From assembly GCA_032622095.1 (NCBI GenBank), contig CP136065.1, forward strand, positions 66,455,031 to 66,519,030: a stretch of DNA of 64,000 nucleotides, read 5' to 3'. This document shows, piece by piece, positions 57,501 through 57,908 of the stretch. The notes beneath the pieces are model-generated. The model had not been told where the DNA came from. It did not search any database and saw only the letters and a list, made by a program, of their open reading frames with translations. Position numbers and translations under genes: made by a program. The number at the start of each line of letters is the position of its first letter. Positions within the stretch are counted from its first letter, which is position 1. Source of the stretch: Siphonodentalium dalli. Taxonomy: Eukaryota; Mollusca; Scaphopoda; Gadilida; Siphonodentaliidae.

Positions 57501-57608
57501 GTCTGATCCATTATCGCTGAACATTTTTGCCAGTAATGTAGTCACATGTCTCCGTTCATCTTCTTCATTGCTCTGCAATAAGGATGCCAAGTCATTCAAT
57601 ATGCAAGC
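8871..57608 (-). CDS. PDS5: PDS5 sister-chromatid cohesion protein (3' 23 coding exons, gene partial at 5' end)
   Basis: PDS5 is a nuclear HEAT-repeat protein that binds the cohesin kleisin subunit and, with WAPL and sororin-type partners, controls release and maintenance of cohesin on chromatin. Twenty-three exons listed separately join in phase into 3435 nt, giving 1144 residues and a TAA stop. Residues 1 to about 854 align collinearly with vertebrate PDS5A/B from the segment ending NKPLW-C to the segment YLP-E near the end of the HEAT region. Strongly conserved blocks include [32 protein letters not shown] and [10 protein letters not shown]. Residues 855-1144 are a Lys/Ser-rich disordered tail, as in the family but with little sequence identity. 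About 285 N-terminal residues and the promoter are missing and should lie beyond 64000. The vertebrate comparison is from memory, not a search. The introns hold many DNA transposons. Identity is very secure; the last two exons rest on splice phase and sites more than on homology. Confidence 0.96.
10039..10486. mobile_element. TTAA hairpin MITE c1 (shell c)
   Basis: TTAA at 10035-10038 and 10487-10490. Terminal repeats are CCCTTTCAGTGCCAGG and CCTGGCACTGAAAGGG, unlike shells a and b, but the element carries one copy of the same hairpin at about 10080-10155. Confidence 0.94.
10704..10864 (-). CDS. PDS5: PDS5 exon 22 in window (tail start)
   Basis: Encodes about residues 855-907 ([17 protein letters not shown] through [14 protein letters not shown]). 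It is not clearly conserved with vertebrates, where this point already lies in the disordered tail. Support comes from a good acceptor (TTTCTTTCAG), donor AAGAA|GTTAGT, an open frame that enters at phase 0 as required, and an exit phase that matches the last exon. Confidence 0.82.
11082..12822. mobile_element. PIF/Harbinger-like element H1, carrying insertion P1
   Basis: Flanked by TTA at 11079-11081 and 12823-12825. Termini GACCAAAAAAAAG with GATTCTCAGGCA at left, and TGCCCGAGAATC then TTTTTTTTTGGCC at right. Without P1 (11842-12634) it is about 0.95 kb and homologous, in inverse orientation, to H2. No transposase frame. Confidence 0.85.
11842..12634. mobile_element. Element P1 with 6-bp TSD, nested in H1
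   Basis: Flanked by GAATAC at 11836-11841 and 12635-12640. Termini CAGACCTTCGATT and AATCGAAGGCCTG; the right subterminal region is a GC-rich hairpin (GGCGTGCTATGGTGCGCG). On the minus strand, 12123-12344 is open and reads as a Ser/Asp-rich segment ([19 protein letters not shown]) preceded by a Cys/His cluster. P2 shares only its ends. Confidence 0.82.
13317..13469. mobile_element. Near-perfect palindrome bounded by TTAA
   Basis: From 13313 to 13473 the sequence is an inverted repeat with 80-bp arms, a 1-base centre at 13393 and only two mismatches. Both ends are TTAA (13313-13316, 13470-13473), suggesting a fold-back MITE with a TTAA target. No other copy is in the window. Confidence 0.9.
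13471..13830. repeat. Dispersed repeat R-A, copy 1
   Basis: Starts TAAAGTGATGTGAAACACTC and shares GGAGAATAATCTT, GATGGCGAAATC and TGGTATGGTCGATTT with the inverted copy at 24455-24836 and partly with 20186-20480. Confidence 0.8.
13960..15130. other. Intron stretch, no feature recognised
   Basis: Between the R-A repeat and PDS5 exon 21. A/T-rich, with short chance frames only. No transposon termini were found. Confidence 0.6.
15131..15184 (-). CDS. PDS5: PDS5 exon 21 in window (54-nt small exon)
   Basis: An 18-codon exon encoding [18 protein letters not shown] (residues 837-854). It was found by looking for the vertebrate NFSNTKNYLPPEM segment that must follow the previous exon. Acceptor CTATTTTCAG, donor AAG|GTGAGG, in phase with both neighbours. 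It lies alone between introns of 4.3 and 4.0 kb. Confidence 0.92.
15185..16580. other. Intron stretch with degenerate repeat
   Basis: The part 15480-15720 resembles 51320-51500 (shared AACAAGACAGTCAA and ACTGTGGAGACGCTCACC-like blocks); 16100-16290 resembles 17530-17820 (TTTGAACAGATCTGAAC). No coding signal. Confidence 0.55.
16581..17013. mobile_element. Double-hairpin element 7 (type I)
   Basis: Termini CAAGCCTGAATTCAGTGTG at left and TTAATTCAAGCTTGG at right, two diverged hairpins and a type I core. It lies in the intron between PDS5 exons 20 and 21. Confidence 0.88.
17390..17475. repeat. A/T-only low-complexity stretch
   Basis: About 85 bases of almost only A and T (ATTTTATTTAAAATAAAATA and a TATATATATATAA run). 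Nothing else is seen in it. Confidence 0.85.
17821..17925. repeat. GGAC microsatellite with conserved tail
   Basis: (GGAC)n with GGACA interruptions, then GAGGAGTGATGACTATAGCT and CAGGTGAGCTAAAAAG. A related end is at 49743-49842, so both are ends of one dispersed repeat. Confidence 0.88.
17926..19138. other. Intron stretch, little recognised
   Basis: 18600-18720 has short repeats of AGATTCCAGGAATTATATC, and 18930-19040 repeats GGTGTAGTTGCCTTTCGGCC-like motifs in both orientations. No gene is seen. Confidence 0.55.
19139..19261 (-). CDS. PDS5: PDS5 exon 20 in window
   Basis: A 41-codon exon for residues 796-836 ([18 protein letters not shown], then [11 protein letters not shown]), matching vertebrate KLYTVCDVAMNIIMSKS and LPARFFTQPDK. 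Acceptor TTTTGCAG, donor GTAAAT. Confidence 0.96.
20186..20480. repeat. Dispersed repeat R-A, copy 2 (diverged)
   Basis: Contains GAGATGTGAAACACTCC and a diverged middle with CAGCACACAACATCATTTTA. It is shorter than the other two copies and precedes element H3. Confidence 0.65.
20573..21797. mobile_element. PIF/Harbinger-like element H3
   Basis: TAA at 20570-20572 and 21798-21800. Termini GGCCAAAAAAACATCTGTG and TAAGTTTTTTTTTGTGGCC. The 1.2-kb interior has no recognisable transposase and is unlike H1 and H2. Confidence 0.78.
22494..23149 (+). mobile_element. hAT-like element A3 with ~47-bp TIRs and a promoter-like start
   Basis: Flanked by TGCAGTA at 22487-22493 and 23150-23156. The inverted repeats of about 47 bp (CAGTTCTGATTAAAATCA at left) include ACTGAGT. 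Inside are TATATAATAG near 22630 and, about 75 bp on, an ATG frame of 39 codons (22704-22823). Confidence 0.82.
22704..22823 (+). CDS. Small ORF inside element A3, unrecognised
   Basis: A 39-codon frame beginning [20 protein letters not shown] and ending in TAG. The start is preceded by ACCAAAAAAAAC and lies downstream of a TATA-like TATATAAT. It looks like the N-terminus of a longer protein, perhaps the truncated first exon of the parent element's gene. I do not recognise it, and it may not be translated. Confidence 0.3.
23290..23940. repeat. GGCCATAACTC dispersed repeat block
   Basis: Two near-identical units (23565-23710 and 23745-23890) share GGTGGACGAAACCCGCGCTA and AGCGGTTGCTGAACAATAAT, ending in a GTACGGACGG run and CGACTTCAAGTCGGGGGCAT. 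Confidence 0.9.
24088..24220 (-). CDS. PDS5: PDS5 exon 19 in window
   Basis: Encodes about residues 751-795 ([15 protein letters not shown], then [23 protein letters not shown]), matching vertebrate CLWFVLEILMAKNEN and [23 protein letters not shown]. Acceptor ATTGCAG, donor GTCAGT. Confidence 0.97.
24455..24836. repeat. Dispersed repeat R-A, copy 3 (inverted)
   Basis: Reverse complement of copy 1: AAATCGACCATACCACTCAA, GATTATTCTCCATTTCTATG and GTGTTTCACATCACTTTAA. It ends about 40 bp from PDS5 exon 18. Confidence 0.8.
24876..24990 (-). CDS. PDS5: PDS5 exon 18 in window
   Basis: Encodes about residues 713-750 ([19 protein letters not shown]...MEVLKNIKE), matching vertebrate [19 protein letters not shown]...IEQLKDVKE. 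Acceptor GTTTTCAG, donor GTGAGT. A degenerate R-A repeat lies 40 bp downstream of the donor. Confidence 0.97.
25067..25838. mobile_element. Element P2 with 6-bp TSD
   Basis: Flanked by CACATA at 25061-25066 and 25839-25844. Termini CAGACTTTCATTTTTAG and CTCAAAAATTAAAGTCTG; right subterminal GC-rich hairpin (AGGTGCGCAATCGCTCGCTC paired with GAGCGATTGTGCGCCT). The interior is unrelated to P1. Confidence 0.85.
26289..26499. mobile_element. PIF/Harbinger-like MITE H5
   Basis: Left TAA then GGCCAATAAATAAAATATC and GTTCTCAGGCA; right end TGCCTGAATTTTTATTTATT then GGCC. The right duplication has decayed. Same subfamily as H4. Confidence 0.75.
26603..26807 (-). CDS. PDS5: PDS5 exon 17 in window
   Basis: A 205-nt exon for residues 645-712, including [30 protein letters not shown] and [12 protein letters not shown]. 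It matches vertebrate DECYQVRQVFAQKLHKGLS, LPLEYMAICAL and RREYLKQHAAVS. Acceptor CATTTCAG, donor GTGAGT. A TTAA MITE lies about 40 bp upstream of the acceptor. Confidence 0.97.
26847..27115. mobile_element. TTAA hairpin MITE a5
   Basis: TTAA at 26843-26846 and 27116-27119. Termini CCTTTTCATGAGGG and CTCAGGAAGGG; two hairpins with diverged second arms. It sits about 40 bp upstream of the PDS5 exon 17 acceptor. Confidence 0.92.
27167..27590. mobile_element. Double-hairpin element 8 (type I)
   Basis: Termini GTGAAATAGTGTGTCTGAC and CACACTATTTCTGGGCTTGG. Both hairpins are present; the second has a short arm deletion (TTCCCGGAGGTGATGC). Confidence 0.9.
27752..28003. mobile_element. Double-hairpin element 9 (fragment)
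   Basis: One hairpin with an enlarged, rearranged loop (GCGCGCTGTGTCATGCAACG) followed by a partial core ending TTTCTATATCTGG. The second hairpin is absent. Confidence 0.8.
28093..28175. mobile_element. Short GGCC-A-rich MITE H6 (83 bp)
   Basis: TTA then GGCCAAAAAAAATAAG, then TTCTCGGGCAATTTTTTTC, and right end TTATTTTTTTGGCC. It is almost only the two termini of the H1/H2 family. Confidence 0.75.
28282..28405 (-). CDS. PDS5: PDS5 exon 16 in window
   Basis: Encodes residues 603-644 ([41 protein letters not shown]), matching vertebrate [41 protein letters not shown]. Acceptor TATTGCAG, donor GTAAGA. Confidence 0.96.
29007..29463. mobile_element. TTAA hairpin MITE b2
   Basis: TTAA at 29003-29006 and 29464-29467. 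Terminal repeats CCCTTTACCCAACAAACCGG and CGTTCTGTTGGGTAAAGGG. The two hairpins are separated here by a T-rich spacer with repeats of ACATTCTTTAACAATTTT. It ends 18 bp from the PDS5 exon 15 donor. Confidence 0.95.
29486..29622 (-). CDS. PDS5: PDS5 exon 15 in window
   Basis: Encodes residues 558-602 ([29 protein letters not shown]), matching vertebrate [29 protein letters not shown]. Acceptor TCCCTTAG, donor GTAAGT. A TTAA-flanked hairpin MITE ends at 29467, 18 bp into the intron from this donor. Confidence 0.97.
29948..30016 (-). CDS. PDS5: PDS5 exon 14 in window
   Basis: A 23-codon exon for residues 535-557 ([23 protein letters not shown]), in place of the vertebrate loop RLPGKKTTKLWVPDEEVSPETMVK. 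Acceptor GTTTGTAG, donor GTATTA, a weaker donor than its neighbours. Confidence 0.9.
30063..30229. mobile_element. TTAA MITE shell a, diverged, without the hairpin
   Basis: Begins CCCTTCCACAGCCC and ends with CATGACTGGAGCTTCTGG, as in shell a, but the interior holds a different inverted motif (GGCTTCGGCAATCTGC). A hAT-like terminus begins at 30230. Confidence 0.6.
30230..30600. mobile_element. hAT-like terminus (TAGTGTTGAAAC), end unclear
   Basis: Begins TAGTGTTGAAACAACTAG and contains GTCGACTAATC motifs like those at 62582. The right end was not found; a later GGAGTCGACTTTTGG near 30575 may belong to it. Confidence 0.5.
30870..31080. repeat. GGCCATAACTC-type repeat, short copy
   Basis: AAGAGCATTGCCAGGGTGTG through CCAAATTTCATTCCATTCC and GCGAACGGACAGACCAG, as in 46690-47105. 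Confidence 0.78.
31465..31620 (-). CDS. PDS5: PDS5 exon 13 in window
   Basis: A 52-codon exon for residues 483-534 ([28 protein letters not shown]...[10 protein letters not shown]), matching vertebrate LHKSLDPSNLEHLITPLVTIGHIALLAPD...FIVKDLLMND. Acceptor TGTTTTAG, donor GTAAGT. Confidence 0.96.
31735..32105. repeat. Dispersed repeat Q, copy 2 (empty site)
   Basis: Uninterrupted version of the repeat at 2325-2985. The single TTAA at 31797-31800 marks the position where MITE a2 sits in copy 1. Confidence 0.85.
32095..32250. repeat. Dispersed palindromic repeat T, copy 2
   Basis: Contains CATTGGTGGGAAATGTTCAG, ATAATAAGTTCAACAAA and CATTTCCTAAGGGAACTA, inverse in order to copy 1. Confidence 0.7.
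32465..33041. mobile_element. hAT-like non-autonomous element A2 (577 bp)
   Basis: Flanked by GCTAGGGG (32457-32464) and GCTAGGGT (33042-33049), 7 of 8 identical. Termini CAGGGTTCGCGCTG and CAGCACGGACTCTG. Both sides carry repeated TTTGGCAAAA motifs. No coding frame. Confidence 0.85.
33198..34103. mobile_element. Truncated copy of element A1
   Basis: Same left terminus (TAGTGCTGGGACG) and closely similar sequence through CCGGAACGTCAT, where it stops. The last ~290 bp present in 54002-55258 are replaced by tandem TTCATATTTGTTGAAG repeats. Confidence 0.92.
34107..34690. repeat. Tandem repeat, ~3.5 copies of ~150 bp
   Basis: Units share GAAATCGGTTCATATTTGTT and TTTTCTAAGTCAAAATAAG and end in CAGTCAATCCAGTATACCC then GAAAGTGGGGGTATAAT, an end also seen at 28795-28840. 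Confidence 0.88.
34920..36060. repeat. Tandem/dispersed repeat containing AAGATGGCTGC
   Basis: At least six units of about 150-300 bp with AAATCCAAGATGGCTGC, GGCGGCCATGTTTTT and GATGATCGGATGAGGGATGT. A further block is at 1770-2240. A minus-strand frame of 157 codons here is a by-product of the repeat. Confidence 0.88.
36233..37020. repeat. Tandem repeat, 5 copies of ~161 bp
   Basis: Unit starts GACTAATTAAGGGCCATAAC and contains TTTTCGAACTCGTCC and TTGTTGAAGTTATCGCGC. Starts are at about 36233, 36370, 36531, 36692 and 36853 (first copy shorter). It belongs to the GGCCATAACTC group of dispersed repeats. Confidence 0.93.
37280..37990. repeat. GGCCATAACTC dispersed repeat block
   Basis: Degenerate ~180-bp units (ATAACTCTGGTGAAAATCAT, TTCGAACTTGACCTGTATTT, GTTATCATCCGGAAACC) ending in imperfect ACGGACGGA runs. 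It directly precedes PDS5 exon 12. Confidence 0.85.
38017..38140 (-). CDS. PDS5: PDS5 exon 12 in window
   Basis: Encodes about residues 441-482 ([28 protein letters not shown] and the IFE end), matching vertebrate [28 protein letters not shown]. Acceptor TTTTGCAG, donor GTAAGT. The following intron is 6.4 kb and rich in dispersed repeats. Confidence 0.95.
38688..38757 (-). CDS. PDS5: PDS5 exon 11 in window
   Basis: Encodes about residues 418-440 ([15 protein letters not shown]...NIYS), matching vertebrate EAALQIFKNTGSKI. Acceptor GTTTTCAG, donor GTGAGT. A double-hairpin transposon begins about 24 bp upstream of the acceptor, in the zone where a branch point is expected. Confidence 0.93.
38782..39122. 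mobile_element. Double-hairpin element 10 (interrupted, type I)
   Basis: Begins about 24 bp upstream of the PDS5 exon 11 acceptor. The second hairpin is broken at 39122 after TTTAGTGATGCT, where a hAT-like terminus (TAGAGTTGTAACGG) begins. Confidence 0.88.
39123..39400. mobile_element. hAT-like terminus interrupting double-hairpin element 10
   Basis: Starts TAGAGTTGTAACGGTGTCGG exactly where the second hairpin of element 10 breaks off. The far end was not identified, so the extent is approximate. Confidence 0.45.
39401..41097. other. Intron stretch, probably hAT-like filler
   Basis: Follows the hAT-like terminus at 39123. Short frames only; CTTGTTGATCGCGGCAGTTA at 39730 is the near inverse of a segment at 18135. 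No protein family is recognised. Confidence 0.5.
41098..41188 (-). CDS. PDS5: PDS5 exon 10 in window
   Basis: Encodes about residues 388-417 ([23 protein letters not shown]), matching vertebrate HPISFHSAETFESLLACLKMDDE. Acceptor TTCTTCCAG, donor GTAAGT; it leaves one base of the next codon. Confidence 0.95.
41268..41435. mobile_element. Element family G, partial copy 1
   Basis: AAAGGGGAGTGTATCCTAAA, then ATCCGGCCATTTATGGGACC and ATGAATGAATTTGAGCCATG. Only the left half is present. Confidence 0.75.
41790..42350. repeat. GGCCATAACTC dispersed repeat block
   Basis: Three units of ~145-150 bp with CATATTCGAACTTGA and ACCAAATTTGGTTCAGTTCA, ending GTGGACGGACAAACAGAC. Confidence 0.85.
42544..42783 (-). 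CDS. PDS5: PDS5 exon 9 in window
   Basis: An 80-codon exon encoding residues 308-387: [10 protein letters not shown], then [20 protein letters not shown], then a Gly/Met-rich acidic loop ([11 protein letters not shown]), then AAEKGVRLL. It matches vertebrate FLLERIAPVHIDTESISALI followed by DQAIRAGLELL. Acceptor TCTTCCAG, donor GTAGGT. It begins and ends on codon boundaries. Confidence 0.97.
43520..43890. repeat. Dispersed palindromic repeat T, copy 3
   Basis: ACTAAATACTCATTGATGAA, then CAGATAATAAATAAG, an insertion, then CTTATTATCTGAAACTTTCC and GTGAATAATAGACC. The insertion includes GACCGACTGAGCCAAAC, which resembles a tRNA A-box on the minus strand. It stops about 20 bp from the PDS5 exon 8 donor. 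Confidence 0.7.
43913..44052 (-). CDS. PDS5: PDS5 exon 8 in window
   Basis: Encodes about residues 261-307, including [18 protein letters not shown] and [15 protein letters not shown], matching vertebrate LPDPGKAQDFMKKFTQVL and LVSPTCSCKQAEGCV. Acceptor ATTTTTAG, donor GTATGT. Confidence 0.95.
44173..44417. mobile_element. PIF/Harbinger-like MITE H4 (245 bp)
   Basis: TAA at 44170-44172 and 44418-44420. Termini GGCCAGGCTCATTG and TTTATTTTTATGTGGCC, subterminal TTCTCAGGCA and TGCCTGAGAACAC. Related to H5 at 26289. Confidence 0.83.
44582..45029. repeat. Tandem repeat, 7 copies of 64 bp
   Basis: Unit starts TAATGTCTACATCACCTGTG. Copies begin at 44582, 44646, 44710, 44774, 44838, 44902 and 44966 and are almost identical (single changes such as GATAAAT/GAGAAAT), so the array is recent or homogenised. 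It is intronic. Confidence 0.97.
45341..45522. mobile_element. TTAA hairpin MITE a6 (truncated)
   Basis: TTAA at 45337-45340, then CCCATTCACGATGGGAGCTG, the first hairpin and the first arm of the second hairpin; the right end is missing after CTATGGGATT. Confidence 0.88.
45611..45910 (-). repeat. Five tandem ~59-bp copies of an exon end plus splice donor
   Basis: Immediately downstream of PDS5 exon 7 are five imperfect copies of its last ~50 bases plus the donor. Donor-like sites lie just below 45911 (the real one), 45853, 45794, 45735, 45676 and 45616, at spacings of 58-60 bp. Three of the five extra copies keep GTAAGTT and two have ATAAGTT. Because the unit is not a multiple of three, every extra GT donor would shift the frame. 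Reading straight through meets TAA at the second donor. Confidence 0.93.
45911..46005 (-). CDS. PDS5: PDS5 exon 7 in window, with tandem copies of its 3' end
   Basis: Encodes about residues 229-260 ([14 protein letters not shown]...TAPKLAGIH). Similarity to vertebrate PDS5 is weak here (LLRHQVKDLLDLIK), but the phase fits both sides and C|GG restores the Arg of the RNLPD-like start of the next exon. Acceptor TATTCCAG, donor CATC|GTAAGT. Five tandem imperfect copies of the last ~50 bases plus the donor follow in the intron (45611-45910), so the exon's 3' end is surrounded by decoy donors. Confidence 0.88.
46187..46473. mobile_element. Element family G, complete palindromic copy
   Basis: Left GGGGGACTGTACACTAAAT and right ATTTAGTGTACAGTCCCC. 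Most of the 287 bp is inverse-repetitive, with ATGAATGAATTTGAG and CTCAAATTCATTCAT arms. The left edge follows TTAAA. Confidence 0.85.
46520..46552 (-). CDS. PDS5: PDS5 exon 6 in window (33-nt small exon)
   Basis: A 33-nt exon encoding [10 protein letters not shown] with split codons at both ends, matching vertebrate ALNEMWKCQN. Acceptor TTTTTCAG, donor GTAAGT. Its phase (one base in, two bases out) fits both flanking exons. Confidence 0.92.
46690..47105. repeat. GGCCATAACTC dispersed repeat block
   Basis: Two units (CATAACTCTGGTGAAATTGG, CCAAATTTCATTCCATTCAG, TTACTAAAGTTATCATC) ending in GACAGACAGACGGACGG and a T tract. A shorter copy of the same end is at 30870-31080. Confidence 0.85.
47704..47817 (-). 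CDS. PDS5: PDS5 exon 5 in window
   Basis: Encodes about residues 180-218 (RLLVERIYN...[22 protein letters not shown]), matching vertebrate [34 protein letters not shown]. Acceptor TTTTCAG, donor GTGAGT. Confidence 0.96.
48420..48635. mobile_element. Element family G, partial copy 3
   Basis: Contains CATGGCTCAAATTCATTCAT and ends GGATTTAGTGTACAGTTCCC then CTTTAA. The left terminus is degenerate. Confidence 0.75.
48946..49417. mobile_element. Double-hairpin element 11 (complete, type II)
   Basis: Termini AGGCCTGAAAATATGGTGCC and GGCACCATATTTTCAGGCTT; two full hairpins. The right end is about 10 bp from the PDS5 exon 4 donor. Confidence 0.92.
49428..49573 (-). CDS. PDS5: PDS5 exon 4 in window
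   Basis: Encodes about residues 132-180 ([13 protein letters not shown] and [12 protein letters not shown]), matching RKEAMMGLAQIYK and WIKDKLLHIYYQ. Acceptor TTTACAG, donor GTATTT. A double-hairpin transposon ends at 49417, about 10 bp inside the intron from this donor. Confidence 0.95.
49743..49842. repeat. Degenerate GGAC/GGAT microsatellite with conserved tail
   Basis: TGGATGGACGGATGGATGG run, then GAGGAGTGATGATTATAACT and CAGGTGAGCTAAAAAG, matching 17821-17925. Confidence 0.85.
50058..50333. repeat. Minisatellite of 24- and 36-bp units
   Basis: The unit is TCTTTTGTTGTAGCGTCCGTA-like (24 bp), with a 12-bp TTTTGACATC block added in some copies. Unit lengths are multiples of three, so minus-strand frames stay open (DDTDATTK repeats), but it is intronic and not a PDS5 exon. 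Confidence 0.95.
51509..51536. repeat. 28-base C tract
   Basis: Uninterrupted C run in a PDS5 intron. Its exact length is uncertain in any assembly. Confidence 0.9.
51672..51817 (-). CDS. PDS5: PDS5 exon 3 in window
   Basis: Encodes about residues 83-131, including [13 protein letters not shown] and LKERTLDKK, matching vertebrate LKVRSHDPEEAIR and VRERTLDKR. Acceptor TTTGCAG, donor GTAAGT. It ends on a codon boundary. Confidence 0.95.
51840..51935. mobile_element. Element family G, left end only
   Basis: AAGGGGTACTGTACACTAAA through CAACAAATGAATGAATTTAG, then unrelated sequence. It starts 23 bp upstream of the PDS5 exon 3 acceptor. Confidence 0.75.
51937..53470. other. Intron stretch with ~75-bp degenerate repeats
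   Basis: 52960-53235 holds four imperfect units with GGTGGGCCTAACAAATATTA. 51950-52440 holds diverged units with CACAGGTTCCCATGGT that recur at 53890-53960. No coding signal. Confidence 0.65.
53471..53565 (-). CDS. PDS5: PDS5 exon 2 in window
   Basis: Encodes about residues 51-82 ([11 protein letters not shown]...HPELVKDVT), matching vertebrate RFNDIHVPIR...NHPDLAKDLT. Acceptor TTTCAG, donor GTACCT. It enters after two bases of a codon and leaves after one, agreeing with both neighbours. Confidence 0.95.
54002..55258. mobile_element. hAT-like non-autonomous element A1 (1257 bp, complete)
   Basis: Perfect 8-bp duplication GTTGTGTC at 53994-54001 and 55259-55266. Termini TAGTGCTGGGACGG and GTCCCAGCACTA; subterminal AACCGGTTAACC motifs. 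No transposase; a truncated sister copy lies at 33198-34103. Confidence 0.94.
55498..55747. mobile_element. TTAA hairpin MITE a7
   Basis: Left TTAA at 55494-55497. Two hairpins; right end CTCCGTCATGAAAGGG followed by TAAA in place of TTAA. The second hairpin is nearly perfect. Confidence 0.9.
55996..57385. mobile_element. PIF/Harbinger-like element H2, carrying its own insertion
   Basis: Flanked by TAA at 55993-55995 and 57386-57388. Termini GGCCAAAAAAAAAAAAGG and CCTTTTTTTGTTTGGCC, subterminal GATTCTCGGGCA. A 636-bp insert (56454-57089), bounded by the direct repeat GATATAAA, is absent from H1. The right end is 71 bp from the PDS5 exon 1 donor. Confidence 0.87.
57457..57608 (-). CDS. PDS5: PDS5 exon 1 in window (HEAT region)
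   Basis: Encodes residues 1-50 plus two bases. It contains LLAKMF and [14 protein letters not shown], matching the vertebrate LLAKMF...NKPLWQCYLGR segment. The donor is GGAAG|GTATGT. The acceptor TATTTGCAG|GC lies inside the terminal repeat of a double-hairpin transposon that starts at about 57604, so the element appears to supply the acceptor and the first few bases of the exon. The preceding exon is not in the window. Confidence 0.93.
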
Positions 57609-57908
57609 CTGCAAATAGTGTGTCTGTCATTTGCAGAATGAGGCCCCCAGAGGGTGAATTTTAGACACTATCCCACACGGCCGCTAGCGCCTCAACTGCT
57701 ATTGGAGACCTAGGATAAGATTTTAAGTTCCCCAGTTGAAGTTGGTGATATAATTATGTTCACCCATTAGTCACCTTGATTATGCATTTTATCTTCTGCA
57801 AATTATGGGATATAAAAACTTGTTAGAATGGAAAAAGTAACTAAAATCAATGTTAATTTGAGACTATAGATACTTCCCAGAAGATGAGGCCTAAGCAGAA
57901 TGAGGTCA

